A stretch of DNA of 64,000 bases from Streptomyces sp. F001 (GTDB lineage Bacteria > Actinomycetota > Actinomycetes > Streptomycetales > Streptomycetaceae). Positions 51,008 through 59,435 of this stretch are shown here, piece after piece. Where the stretch lies: NCBI RefSeq assembly GCF_004187715.1, contig NZ_QZWF01000001.1, positions 1 to 64,000 of the forward strand, in the 5' to 3' direction. The notes under the pieces were generated by a model. That model made no database searches. It was not told the DNA's origin and saw only the letters and a list, made by a program, of their open reading frames with translations. Each line of letters begins with the position of its first letter. Within the stretch, counting starts at the first letter, position 1. The translations under genes and the position numbers were made by a program.

Positions 51008-51889
51008 ATGAACGAGCAGTCCAACCGAGCCGCGGCCCCGGCCGACCAGTACGTCCTCACCCTGTCCTGCCCCGACAAGCAGGGCATCGTGCACGCCGTG
51101 TCGAGCTACCTGTTCATGACCGGCTGCAACATCGAGGACAGCCAGCAGTTCGGTGACCACGACACGGGACTGTTCTTCATGCGCGTCCACTTCTCGGCGG
51201 ACGCTCCGGTGACGGTGGACAAGCTGCGGGCCAGCTTCGCGGCGATCGGTGACTCCTTCCGGATGGACTGGCAGATCCACCGGGCCGAGGAGAAGATGCG
51301 GGTCCTGCTGATGGTCAGCAAGTTCGGGCACTGCCTGAACGACCTGCTGTTCCGGGCACGGATCGGGGCGCTGCCGGTGGAGATCGCGGCGGTGGTGTCC
51401 AATCACACCGATTTCGCCGAGCTCGTGGCTTCCTATGACATTCCCTTCCACCACCTTCCGGTGGCGAAGGACAACAAGGCCGAGGCCGAGGCGCGGCTGC
51501 TGGAGATCGTGAACTCGGAGGGTGTGGAGCTGGTCGTGCTGGCCCGCTACATGCAGGTCCTCTCCGACGAGCTGTGCAAGCAGCTGAGCGGGCGGATCAT
51601 CAACATCCACCATTCCTTCCTGCCGAGCTTCAAGGGCGCGAAGCCGTACCACCAGGCGCATGCTCGGGGCGTGAAGCTGATCGGTGCGACCGCGCACTAC
51701 GTCACCGCCGATCTCGACGAGGGGCCGATCATCGAGCAGGAGGTCGAGCGGGTCGGCCATGGCGTCACGCCGGAGCAGTTGGTCGGTATCGGGCGGGATG
51801 TGGAGTGCCAGGCGCTGGCGCGGGCCGTGAAGTGGCACGCGGAGCGCCGGATCCTGCTGAACGGGCGCCGGACGGTGGTGTTCGCCTAG
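51008..51889 (+). CDS. purU: Formyltetrahydrofolate deformylase
   Basis: A 293-residue enzyme that hydrolyses 10-formyl-THF to formate and THF. The N-terminal ACT domain reads YVLTLSCPDKQGIVHAVSSYLF; the formyltransferase-like domain has MVSKFGHCLNDLLFR, VVLARYMQVLSDELC and the catalytic NIHHSFLPSFKGAKPYHQA with His and an Asp in DLDEGPIIEQEV. The length is normal. No Shine-Dalgarno sequence is seen before the ATG; a leaderless start is likely. It is followed by an inverted pair of intergenic repeats acting as terminator. Confidence 0.95.
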   Translation: MNEQSNRAAAPADQYVLTLSCPDKQGIVHAVSSYLFMTGCNIEDSQQFGDHDTGLFFMRVHFSADAPVTVDKLRASFAAIGDSFRMDWQIHRAEEKMRVLLMVSKFGHCLNDLLFRARIGALPVEIAAVVSNHTDFAELVASYDIPFHHLPVAKDNKAEAEARLLEIVNSEGVELVVLARYMQVLSDELCKQLSGRIINIHHSFLPSFKGAKPYHQAHARGVKLIGATAHYVTADLDEGPIIEQEVERVGHGVTPEQLVGIGRDVECQALARAVKWHAERRILLNGRRTVVFA

Positions 51890-51916
51890 GAGCTCGGGGG
51901 GCTGGGTTCGAGGGCG

Positions 51917-52063
51917 GCTGCGGGCGCGTCGTGGTTTCTCGCGCCCACGCGGCGGAGCCGCATATCGATACAGCCCCGCGCCCCTACGGGTGCGTCCACT
52001 GCACGTACTCAAGGGGCGCGGGGAACTGCGCGACCAGCCCACGGCTTTCCGCAGCCGCCCGCG
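51917..52063. repeat. Inverted pair of dispersed repeats between purU and anti-sigma gene
   Basis: A minus-oriented copy (51917-51985: CGGGCGCGTCGTGG, GGCGGAGCCGCATATCGATA, CAGCCCCGCGCCCCT) faces a plus-oriented partial copy (52010-52063: AAGGGGCGCGGGGAACTGCG, CGACCAGCCC, ACGGC). Their inner ends CCCCGCGCCCCT (51974-51985) and AGGGGCGCGGGG (52012-52023) form a perfect 12-bp stem with a 26-base loop, a terminator between the convergent genes. Confidence 0.88.
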
Positions 52064-52078
52064 ACAGAGGACCCACCC

Positions 52079-53545
52079 CTACATCCGGCTCAAGCTTGCC
52101 GCTGCAAGCAGCACGTCCCTGATCGCCTCCCGGTCACCGACCTGCCCTGCTGCCGCCTCCTCCGGAGGGACATGGCCCGCGGCCAGTCGGCAGAACTCGG
52201 CGCCGTCCAGTGCGACATGGGCCACCTCGTGCTCCGCGGAGCCCACCGCCGCCGGCGAGTCGAGCGGAATCAGCCACTCCCCGCCCCCGGAGCCCTCGAT
52301 CTCCAGGCGCAGGGTCCGGCCGGGCTCACCGGCCGGTACGAGCCGCCGCGGCGTGCGGGCGGGCGCGGCGAGACCGGACCGGCGCCGCTCGGCCAGCGCA
52401 CCCGGCAGCAGGCGCGCCGCGAGGTCGATCATGCGGTGGAGATGGCGCGGGGACGGCGGCTCGTACGGGTAGTTCACCGCGTCCGCGATGTCCTCCGCAT
52501 GCACCCAGCACTCGAACGCCCGGTCGATCATCGCGTCGTGCAGCGGCAGCTCGAAGTCGCCGTACGACACCGCCGGCTTCGCCGCGCCGCCGGTGAAGGA
52601 CACCGTCCGCACGATGCCGTGGCTCTGCTCCCGCCAGGGCCCCCGCACCGAGCGGGTCGGCGGGAAGTGCGAGGCACGCCAGTACGCCTCCGTGCGGCCG
52701 GCAGGCGTCGGAGCATCGGCGTCGGTGCCGCCGAGAGGGTCGTCGAGCCCGAGGGCGAGCGCGACGATCCCGTCGACCGCCAGCAGGTGCGCGATGACTC
52801 CCGCGACGGTGGTGCGGCGGCTCAGGGCCTGCGCACCGTCGAACCAGCGCAGCCGTACCGGCGCGTGCCACTCGGAGTCCCCGAAGTCCTGCAGCAGGGC
52901 GTCGAGCCGCGCGCTCTCGGCGTCGTACGGCCTCGCCCACTCGGGAACCGGGATGCGCGGTGGCCGCCGGTCGAGACAGGCGGCCAGGACGCGGGTGCGC
53001 AGGCCGGGGTCGAGGTCGAGGCTGTCCGGGCGCTGCAGCAGGCCGACCGCCTCGCGCAGCCGTCGTGCCTCGTCCGCGCAGCTTCCGCAGGTGCCGAGGT
53101 GTTCCTCGACGGCCGCCGTCTCCTCGGCCGAGCAGGCGGCCAGCGCCCACGCTCCGAGGAGGGACTTCAGGACGTGGTGCTCCAGTACGAGGGGCGCGGG
53201 GTCCGGCATGGCCGCCCGCAGGTCGTCGAGGGCGGGCAGCGGCCGTCCGCTGTCCTCGACCGAGGCGCGCGGCATGGGTATGCGGGGCGGCTGCCGGCCG
53301 GGTACGGGGGCGTGGTCGTCGCCGTCGCCGGGGCCGTCCGGCCCCTGCGGGGAGCCGCCGTCCCGGATGCCGTGGGGCGGGTCAGGGTCGCCCTTCTTTC
53401 CGTTGCCGGAATCGCCGTGCTCGCCGTATTCCCCGTCTCCGCCGTACCTCTCGTGTTCGCCGTACTCCTCGTCCTTCCCGTGGTCCTCCTGCTCCCCGAA
53501 CCCCTCATGCTCGTCGTACGCCCCGAAGCGGTCCGCCTCCGTCAC
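52079..53545 (-). CDS. Zinc-finger anti-sigma factor with mycothiol maleylpyruvate isomerase-type domain
   Basis: A 488-residue protein. Residues 1-60 are acidic with repeated E/D-YGEH units; an anti-sigma zinc finger (ZAS) with VEEHLGTCGSC (His149, Cys153, Cys156) lies at about 120-165. From about 205 an MDMPI/DinB-like domain follows (RLDALLQDFGDSEW, VAGVIAHLLAVDGI, DRAFECWVHAEDIADAVNYP). Such fusions suggest the sigma factor is released in response to thiol or metal state. The GTG overlaps the sigma gene stop (GTGA), so both are made together. No membrane helix is seen, so it is a soluble anti-sigma factor. Confidence 0.85.
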   Translation of the reverse strand: MTEADRFGAYDEHEGFGEQEDHGKDEEYGEHERYGGDGEYGEHGDSGNGKKGDPDPPHGIRDGGSPQGPDGPGDGDDHAPVPGRQPPRIPMPRASVEDSGRPLPALDDLRAAMPDPAPLVLEHHVLKSLLGAWALAACSAEETAAVEEHLGTCGSCADEARRLREAVGLLQRPDSLDLDPGLRTRVLAACLDRRPPRIPVPEWARPYDAESARLDALLQDFGDSEWHAPVRLRWFDGAQALSRRTTVAGVIAHLLAVDGIVALALGLDDPLGGTDADAPTPAGRTEAYWRASHFPPTRSVRGPWREQSHGIVRTVSFTGGAAKPAVSYGDFELPLHDAMIDRAFECWVHAEDIADAVNYPYEPPSPRHLHRMIDLAARLLPGALAERRRSGLAAPARTPRRLVPAGEPGRTLRLEIEGSGGGEWLIPLDSPAAVGSAEHEVAHVALDGAEFCRLAAGHVPPEEAAAGQVGDREAIRDVLLAAASLSRM

Positions 53546-54123
53546 ACCGCACCCCCGTATCCCGGCGGCGCCCCGGGCATGCCGGCGTCGTGGGCCGTGG
53601 AGAGCAGTTGCAGGCCGAGGCGGAGCCTGCGGCGGGCCTCGTCCTCGGTGACGCCGAGGTCGGTCGCGGTCTGGCGGTAGTCGCGGCGCTGGAAGTAGGC
53701 ACGCTCCAGGGCCGCGCGCAGCGGGGCCGGCATGGACTGGACGATGTAGTCGGCGCGGGCGGCGACGTAGGCGTGGCGGACCTTGCGCTCCAGGTCCTCG
53801 GAGGAGTCGTGGTCGCTCTCGGCGAGCGCGGCGGCCTCGGTGGCGCGCAGCCGCTGCACGGCGAGCCGGTGGGTCAGCGCGGCGACCCAGGAGCGCAGGG
53901 GGCCCTGCTCGGGGTCGTAGGCCTCCGGGTGCTCCCAGAGGTGGGCGAAGACCTCACGGGTGATGCCGTCGGAGGCGTGCTCGTCGCCGAGCACACGGTG
54001 GGCCTGGCCGTGCACGAGGGAGGCGAACCGGTCGTAGAGCTCACCGAGGGCGGCGGCCTCACCGCGGGCGAGGCGCTGCTGCATCTTGCGGTCCCAGCGG
54101 GGCGGTGCGTCCTTCTTCGCCAT
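53542..54123 (-). CDS. ECF-type sigma-70 factor
   Basis: A 193-residue sigma factor. Region 2 is LARGEAAALGELYDRF through RSWVAALTHRLAVQRLRA (about 17-95) and region 4 is MPAPLRAALERAYFQRRDYR then TATDLGVTEDEARRRLRLGL (about 130-178). It is encoded just before the overlapping zinc-finger anti-sigma gene. The ATG at 54123 follows GGGAGGGGG; an in-frame ATG at 54222 would add 33 unrelated residues. Confidence 0.92.
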   Translation of the reverse strand: MAKKDAPPRWDRKMQQRLARGEAAALGELYDRFASLVHGQAHRVLGDEHASDGITREVFAHLWEHPEAYDPEQGPLRSWVAALTHRLAVQRLRATEAAALAESDHDSSEDLERKVRHAYVAARADYIVQSMPAPLRAALERAYFQRRDYRQTATDLGVTEDEARRRLRLGLQLLSTAHDAGMPGAPPGYGGAV

Positions 54124-54437
54124 ACGGCCCCCTCCCCGTGCTCCGTCCCGGTGTCCGGCGTGTGTCCCTCGCCACCTCGAATGTAGTCGGCACGTCCGAC
54201 AGTGCACGCCCCTTTGTGGCAATGTGCGCTCCCCGACAAGCCGCTGGTGATAGTGGACTTACGCCGCGTCTACCCCGTCACCATGCGCTCAGGCCTGATC
54301 GAACAGGATCGAATGCGACTGAAACAAGCCTTTTTCGTTCGGGTTTCGTTTTCGGTGAGGTGTTTCAGGGAACGGCCGCTGGGCAGCCGCGCTGCGAGGA
54401 AGTGTAGGAGTTGCTTCCGTTTCGGCGAGCGAAGGGC
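54124..54437. other. Divergent region of sigma and STAS genes
   Basis: 314 bases without a supported gene. It contains a T-rich stretch (CTTTTTCGTTCGGGTTTCGT, about 54332-54351) and GTTTT - 15 bases - GGGAAC ending near 54376, which only loosely resembles a SigB-type promoter (GTTT-N14-16-GGGTA) for the STAS gene. No clear operator is seen. Confidence 0.45.
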
Positions 54438-54818
54438 ATGGTGGTGGCGTTCAATGTGACCGGCGGCGAGCAGGGCCGATGGGCCGTGCTCCAGGTGTCG
54501 GGCGAGCTGGACCTGGTGACGTCACCCGTGTTGCGTCAGCGGGTGCACGACCTGGTGGCCGAGGGCCGCCACAGTCTCGTCCTCGACCTCTCCGAGGTCT
54601 GGTTCTGCGATTCCAGCGGTGTCGGCGTGCTCATCGCCGCCCGCCGTCTGCTGCGCTCCTGTCAGGGACGGCTCCGTCTGATACTTCCGGCTCAGGGGGC
54701 GGCCGACGGCTCCCATGTCAACCGCGTCCTCGGCGCGCTGGGTGTGCGCAGGCTGTTCGACGTGCACGCGGATCTGCCGTCCGCGACGTCCGACGAGGCG
54801 CGTCCCCTCTCGGCGTGA
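54438..54818 (+). CDS. Anti-sigma factor antagonist (STAS domain)
   Basis: A 126-residue STAS protein. VLQVSGELDLVTSPVLRQRVHDLV and the phosphorylation loop LDLSEVWFCDSSGVGVLIAA with the target Ser are intact. Unphosphorylated, such proteins bind and neutralise RsbW-type kinases and free a sigma factor. No RsbW gene is adjacent; an HATPase protein at 60902 is a possible partner. The start could be ATG 54438 or GTG codons 54441/54444; GAAGGG lies unusually close. Confidence 0.9.
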   Translation: MVVAFNVTGGEQGRWAVLQVSGELDLVTSPVLRQRVHDLVAEGRHSLVLDLSEVWFCDSSGVGVLIAARRLLRSCQGRLRLILPAQGAADGSHVNRVLGALGVRRLFDVHADLPSATSDEARPLSA

Positions 54819-54961
54819 CCTCTGCCACGTCGTTCACATCGTTGTTCCAGAATTCCCCCGGTCTTGGCACAACCGTGGGTTTCCCGCTCCGGGACCGCCC
54901 CCGACGTCGTACGCTCCGTGCGAGATGCACCCCGAGATGACGTGAGGCGGCCCGAAAAGAC

Positions 54962-55474
54962 ATGGTCAGCAGCGAGTACGAGCGCAGGATTGCGGCCCGG
55001 TTCGCCACCTTCGACCAGGACGGCAACGGTTACATCGACCGCGAGGACTTCAGCGGTGCGGCCAAGGCGCTGCTCGCGGAGTTCGGCACCGCGGCCCGGT
55101 CCGACAAGGGGCAGGCGCTGTACGTCGGCGCCGAGGCCTTCTGGCAGGGCATGGCCGGGATTGCGGACCGGGACGGTGACCAGCGGATCACCCGCGAGGA
55201 GTTCGTGAACGGCGCGGTCAAGCGACTGCGCGACAACCCGGACCGGTTCGCCGAGATCGCCCGCCCGTTCCTGCACGCCGCCATCGCCGTGGCGGACACC
55301 GACGGCGACGGAGCCGCCACCGTCACGGACACCGCACGTGTCCTGAAGGTGCTCGGCGTGCCGGAGAACATCGCGCACTCCGCGGCCGCCGCCCTCGACA
55401 CGGACGGTGACGGCAAGGTGAGCGAGGTGGAGATCGTGCCCGCCTTCGCCCGTTACTTCACCGTGCCCGAATAG
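54962..55474 (+). CDS. EF-hand calcium-binding protein (calerythrin-like)
   Basis: A 170-residue cytoplasmic protein with four EF-hand loops: DQDGNGYIDREDF (about 18-30), DRDGDQRITREEF, DTDGDGAATVTD (weakest, hydrophobic Ile replaced) and DTDGDGKVSEVEI. It resembles the four-EF-hand calerythrin/CabC group of actinomycetes, proposed calcium buffers during aerial growth. A short GAAAAG precedes the ATG. The last 22 bases overlap the convergent CoA ligase gene. Confidence 0.93.
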   Translation: MVSSEYERRIAARFATFDQDGNGYIDREDFSGAAKALLAEFGTAARSDKGQALYVGAEAFWQGMAGIADRDGDQRITREEFVNGAVKRLRDNPDRFAEIARPFLHAAIAVADTDGDGAATVTDTARVLKVLGVPENIAHSAAAALDTDGDGKVSEVEIVPAFARYFTVPE

Positions 55475-56961
55475 CGTTCCCGCAGCTTGTACTTGAGCAC
55501 CTTGCGCAGCGTCTCGCCCCGCGGAAGGGCATCCACCACCTCCAGCTGCTCCGGCAGTTTGTGCACGGACAGCCCTTCCGCGCGCAGATGCGACGTCACC
55601 GCCTCCAGGGTCAACGCACCCGCCCCCGGCGGCTGTTCGACCACCGCGCAGACCCGCTCACCGCGTTCGGCGTCCGGCAGCCCGATCACCGCCACGTCCG
55701 CGACCGCCGGATGCCGGTGCAGCAGGTCCTCGATCTCCTTGGCCGAGATGTTCTCGCCCTTGCGGATGATCACGTCCTTGAGGCGGCCGGTGAGCACCAG
55801 ATGCCCGCTCTCCGTCAGACGCCCGAGGTCGCCGGTGCGCAGAAAGCCCTCCGCGTCGAAGGCCTCCGCCGTCTGCGCAGGATCCAGATAGCCCCGGCAC
55901 ACGGCCTCCCCGCGCAGCCGCACCTCTCCGTCCACGATCCGTATCTCCATGCCGTCCGGCGGGCGCCCCTCCGTGGTGGCCAGGTTCTCGGGCGTGTCGT
56001 CCGGCGCCCCCATCGTGATCATCGGGACCTCGGTCATCCCGTAGCCGTGGGTGAGCTGCACCCCCATCTCGCGTACGACGGCGTGGTAGATCTCCGGTGG
56101 CTTCGGTGCCCCGCCGCCGGCCAGCAGCCGCAGGGTCGGCACGACCGGCGTGTCCGGCTGCTTGCGTTGCTCGGCCAGGAACATCGAGTAGAACGCCGTC
56201 GACCCGCCCGCCAGCGTCACCCCGTGCCTGCGGTACACCGCCAGCGCCTGAGGCAGTGCGAACTGCTCGACCAGCACCGCGGGGAAGCCGTACAGCAGCA
56301 GCATCACCATGTAGTCGGGGCCGCCGATGTGCGCGTACGGGAACGCGATCGACCCCACGTCCCCGGCGGTGGGCCGCAGGGCGTGCGCCAGGCAGGAGCC
56401 GCCCGCGATCAGTGAACGGTCCGTGTGCAGGACGCCCTTGGGCTCGGAGGTCGTGCCGGAGGTCCAGTAGATCCAGCGGACCTCCGTGCCCTGCGCCGGC
56501 GGCGGGGGCAGCACGGCCGGATCGCCGTCGGGCAGGTCGTCGTACGCCTCGAAGACGCCCTTCGCGCCGAGGCGGCGCGCCATCTCCGTGTGGTCGAAGC
56601 CGCGCCACTCGCCCGGTACGGCGAGGTACTCGGCCCGCGACTCCCGCAGCGCGAAGCCGACCTCGCGGTCCCTCAGGAACGGGATGAGCGGCGTCTGTAC
56701 GGCGCCCAGGCGGGCCAGCGCGAAGGACAGCACCGCCGTCTCGATGCGGGTGGGCAGCTGCCAGGCGACGACCGTGCCGGGGCGCACCCCCATGCCGTAC
56801 AGGCCGGCCGCCGCCCGCTCGGCACCCTCGCGCAGCGCGCCGAAGCTCACCGAGCGGTCGTCCTGGAGCAGGACAGGGCGGTCGGGGGTGCGGTCGGCGC
56901 GGCGGACGAGCAGGTCCCAGAGGGTACGGGAGGTGCTGAGCGCGTGCGCGGTGTCGTTCAC
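55453..56961 (-). CDS. Acyl-CoA synthetase (AMP-dependent ligase)
   Basis: A 502-residue adenylate-forming enzyme. It has IYWTSGTTSEPKGVLHT (AMP motif), HGYGMTEVPMI, FLRTGDLGRLTESGHLVLTGRLKDVIIRKGENI-type A7/A8 region and the C-terminal Lys area PRGETLRKVLKYKLRE. It activates a carboxylic acid for the catabolic cluster on its right. The GTG start follows AGGGGG by 5 bases. Its upstream region carries the 17-bp palindrome at 56978-56994 shared with the divergent amidohydrolase gene's region. Confidence 0.92.
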   Translation of the reverse strand: MNDTAHALSTSRTLWDLLVRRADRTPDRPVLLQDDRSVSFGALREGAERAAAGLYGMGVRPGTVVAWQLPTRIETAVLSFALARLGAVQTPLIPFLRDREVGFALRESRAEYLAVPGEWRGFDHTEMARRLGAKGVFEAYDDLPDGDPAVLPPPPAQGTEVRWIYWTSGTTSEPKGVLHTDRSLIAGGSCLAHALRPTAGDVGSIAFPYAHIGGPDYMVMLLLYGFPAVLVEQFALPQALAVYRRHGVTLAGGSTAFYSMFLAEQRKQPDTPVVPTLRLLAGGGAPKPPEIYHAVVREMGVQLTHGYGMTEVPMITMGAPDDTPENLATTEGRPPDGMEIRIVDGEVRLRGEAVCRGYLDPAQTAEAFDAEGFLRTGDLGRLTESGHLVLTGRLKDVIIRKGENISAKEIEDLLHRHPAVADVAVIGLPDAERGERVCAVVEQPPGAGALTLEAVTSHLRAEGLSVHKLPEQLEVVDALPRGETLRKVLKYKLRERYSGTVK

Positions 56962-56977
56962 GTCGGCCCCCTGTCCA

Positions 56978-56994
56978 GCTGACGGCTAGTCAGA
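56978..56994. promoter_or_regulatory. 17-bp palindromic operator, site 1
   Basis: GCTGACG-GCT-AGTCAGA, same layout as sites at 57067 and 62858 (consensus TCTGACG-NNN-CGTCAGA). It lies 17 bases upstream of the CoA ligase start on the minus strand. Confidence 0.65.
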
Positions 56995-57066
56995 TAGTGG
57001 GGTGAGCGTAGGGCTCGGCGCCTTGTCGGTCCAGGGGTGCGGGACTAGCCTTCCCTCAGCGCGCTA

Positions 57067-57083
57067 TCTGACGGAGCATCAGA
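57067..57083. promoter_or_regulatory. 17-bp palindromic operator, site 2
   Basis: TCTGACG-GAG-CATCAGA, six of seven arm positions symmetric, 24 bases before the amidohydrolase ATG. It is suited to a TetR-type repressor; no such gene lies in this cluster. Confidence 0.7.
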
Positions 57084-57107
57084 TCCGTATCTCCGCGGAG
57101 GGGACCC

Positions 57108-58301
57108 ATGACCGAACTGCCCCGCATCATCAGCGTCGACGACCATGTGATCGAACCCGCGCATCTCTTCGAGACCTGGCTGCCGAAGAAGTACCGCGAC
57201 CGCGGCCCCAAACCCCTCACCGCCGGGATCGGCGAACTCGCCTACGTCGGCGGCAAGTACCAGATCACCATGGACCCGGACGGCCCGCCCACCGACTGGT
57301 GGATCTACGAGGACCTGAAGTTCCCGTACAAGCGCAACATCGCCGCCGTCGGCTTCGACCGCGACGAGATGACCCTGGAGGGCATCACGCGCGCGGAGAT
57401 GCGGCCGGGCTGCTGGGACCCCGCCGAGCGGCTGAAGGACATGGATCTCAACCACGTCGAGGCGTCCCTGTGCTTCCCGACCTTCCCGCGCTTTTGCGGA
57501 CAGACCTTCGCCGAGGCGCACGACAAGGAGGTCGCGCTGGCCTGTGTGCGCGCCTACAACGACTGGATGGTCGAGGAGTGGTGCGGGGACAGCGGCGGCC
57601 GGCTCATCCCGCTGTGCCTGATCCCGCTGTGGGACGTCGAGCTGGCGGTGGAGGAGATCAGGCGGAACGCGGCCCGCGGAGTGCGGGCGGTGACCTTCTC
57701 CGAGATCCCCACCTATCTGGGGCTGCCGTCCATCCACTCCGGCTACTGGGACCCGTTCTTCGCGGTCTGCCAGGAGACGGGGACGGTCGTCAACATGCAC
57801 ATCGGTTCGTCCTCGCAGATGCCGGCCGCGTCTCCCGACGCCCCGCCCGCCGTCCAGGCCTCGCTGTCCTTCAACAACGCCATGGCCTCGATGATGGACT
57901 TCCTGTTCAGCGGCGTGCTCGTGAAGTTCCCGACGCTCAGGCTCGCCTACTCCGAGGGGCAGATGGGCTGGATCCCGTACGCCCTGGAACGCGCCGACGA
58001 CGTCTGGCAGGAGCACCGCGCCTGGGGCGGCGTCCGCGACACCATTCCGGAGCCGCCGTCGACGTACTACTACCGGCAGATCTACTGCTGCTTCTTCCGC
58101 GACAAGCACGGCATCGCCTCGCTGGACGTCGTGGGGCGCGACAACGCCACCTTCGAGACCGACTATCCGCACGTCGACTCCACCTTCCCGCACACCAAGG
58201 AAGTGGCCCTCGACCACGTCAAGGGCCTCGACGACGAGACGGTGTACAAGCTGATGCGGGGCAACGCGATCCGCATGCTGGACCTCGACCTGGACCGCTG
58301 A
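57108..58301 (+). CDS. Amidohydrolase 2 (ACMSD-like) family protein
   Basis: A 397-residue metal-dependent hydrolase/decarboxylase. The N-terminal metal motif is VDDHVIEPAHLF (D-x-H position), with later MHIGSS and the C-terminal Asp region FETDYPHVDSTFPHTKE. The family includes decarboxylases of aromatic or CoA-linked acids, and members recur in acyl-CoA degradation clusters. GGAGGGG lies 4 bases before the ATG. The next gene overlaps by one base (TGATG). Confidence 0.88.
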   Translation: MTELPRIISVDDHVIEPAHLFETWLPKKYRDRGPKPLTAGIGELAYVGGKYQITMDPDGPPTDWWIYEDLKFPYKRNIAAVGFDRDEMTLEGITRAEMRPGCWDPAERLKDMDLNHVEASLCFPTFPRFCGQTFAEAHDKEVALACVRAYNDWMVEEWCGDSGGRLIPLCLIPLWDVELAVEEIRRNAARGVRAVTFSEIPTYLGLPSIHSGYWDPFFAVCQETGTVVNMHIGSSSQMPAASPDAPPAVQASLSFNNAMASMMDFLFSGVLVKFPTLRLAYSEGQMGWIPYALERADDVWQEHRAWGGVRDTIPEPPSTYYYRQIYCCFFRDKHGIASLDVVGRDNATFETDYPHVDSTFPHTKEVALDHVKGLDDETVYKLMRGNAIRMLDLDLDR

Positions 58302-59434
58302 TGGACCTGTCGTACACGCCCGAGGAGGAGGACTTCCGGGAGCGCCTGCGGGAGTGGCTGGGCAAGGTGCTGCCCACGCTGCCGCCGAAACCGTCCCCCG
58401 ACGACTGGCCCGCCCGGCGGGCCTACGACCTCGGGTGGCAGCGGATGCTGTACGACGCCGGATACGCCGACGTCCACTGGGACGCCTCCCCGACCATGCG
58501 GCTGATCTTCCTGGAGGAGACGGAAAAGGCGGGCGCCCCCTATGTGGGGGCCAACTTCGTCGGGCTGCTGCACGCGGGGCCGACCATCGCCGCCGAGGGC
58601 ACGGCCGGGCAGCGGGCGCGCTGGCTGCCGCCCATCCTGCGCGGCGAGGAGGTGTGGTGCCAGGGCTTCAGCGAACCGGACGCCGGATCCGACCTCGCGG
58701 CCCTGCGCACGCGCGCGCGCAGGGACGGCGACGACTACGTGGTGAGCGGGTCCAAGATCTGGACCTCGCACGCCGAAGTCGCCGACTGGTGCGAACTGCT
58801 GGTGCGGACGGATCCGGAGGCGCCCAGGCACCGTGGGATCACCTGGCTGGCCATGCCCATGGACGCGCCGGGCATCACCGTACGGCCGTTGCGGACGCTC
58901 GCGGGGTCGGCCGAGTTCGCCGAGGTGTTCCTCGACGACGTGCGCGTGCCGATTGCCAACCGGGTGGGGGACGAGAACGACGGCTGGCGGGTGACCATGG
59001 TGACGCTGTCGTTCGAGCGGGGGACGGCATTCGTGGGCGAGGTGGTGGCCTGTCGGCGCGTACTGGGGGAGCTGGCCCGGCAGGCGCGCGCGAACGGACG
59101 CTGGGACGATCCGGTGCTGCGGCGGCGACTCGGCCGGCTGAACGCGGAGTTCCGGGCGCTGTGGCGGCTGACCCAGTGGAACGTGAGCGAGGCGGAGGCG
59201 TCGGGCAGGGTGCCCGGCGTGGGGGGTTCGGTTTTCAAACTGAGGTACTCGCACGCGCGTCAGGAGTTGTACGACGCCGCGGCCGACGTCCTGGGCACCG
59301 AGTCGCTCGACCTGGACCGGCCCTGGGTGCTCGACCGGCTGTCCTCGCTGTCGTACACCATCGCGGCCGGCACCTCGCAGATCCAGCACAGCATCGTGGC
59401 CGAACGGATCCTCGGGCTGCCGAAGGGACGCTGA
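58301..59434 (+). CDS. Acyl-CoA dehydrogenase, first subunit of a pair
   Basis: A 377-residue flavoprotein. It has CQGFSEPDAGSDLAALRTRA in the FAD/substrate domain, GSKIWTSHAEVADW, and the C-terminal GTSQIQHSIVAERILGLPKG motif that binds the FAD of a neighbouring subunit. The next gene encodes a smaller, less conserved homologue one base downstream. Such unequal pairs form alpha2beta2 dehydrogenases in steroid side-chain and related degradation (ChsE type). The substrate here is unknown. Confidence 0.93.
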   Translation: MDLSYTPEEEDFRERLREWLGKVLPTLPPKPSPDDWPARRAYDLGWQRMLYDAGYADVHWDASPTMRLIFLEETEKAGAPYVGANFVGLLHAGPTIAAEGTAGQRARWLPPILRGEEVWCQGFSEPDAGSDLAALRTRARRDGDDYVVSGSKIWTSHAEVADWCELLVRTDPEAPRHRGITWLAMPMDAPGITVRPLRTLAGSAEFAEVFLDDVRVPIANRVGDENDGWRVTMVTLSFERGTAFVGEVVACRRVLGELARQARANGRWDDPVLRRRLGRLNAEFRALWRLTQWNVSEAEASGRVPGVGGSVFKLRYSHARQELYDAAADVLGTESLDLDRPWVLDRLSSLSYTIAAGTSQIQHSIVAERILGLPKGR

Positions 59435-59435
59435 C

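Noticed and set aside
54340..54376. SigB-type promoter before the STAS gene (GTTTT-N15-GGGAAC)
   Set aside because: GGGAAC departs from GGGTA at a key position and the -35 is weak; kept only as a remark.
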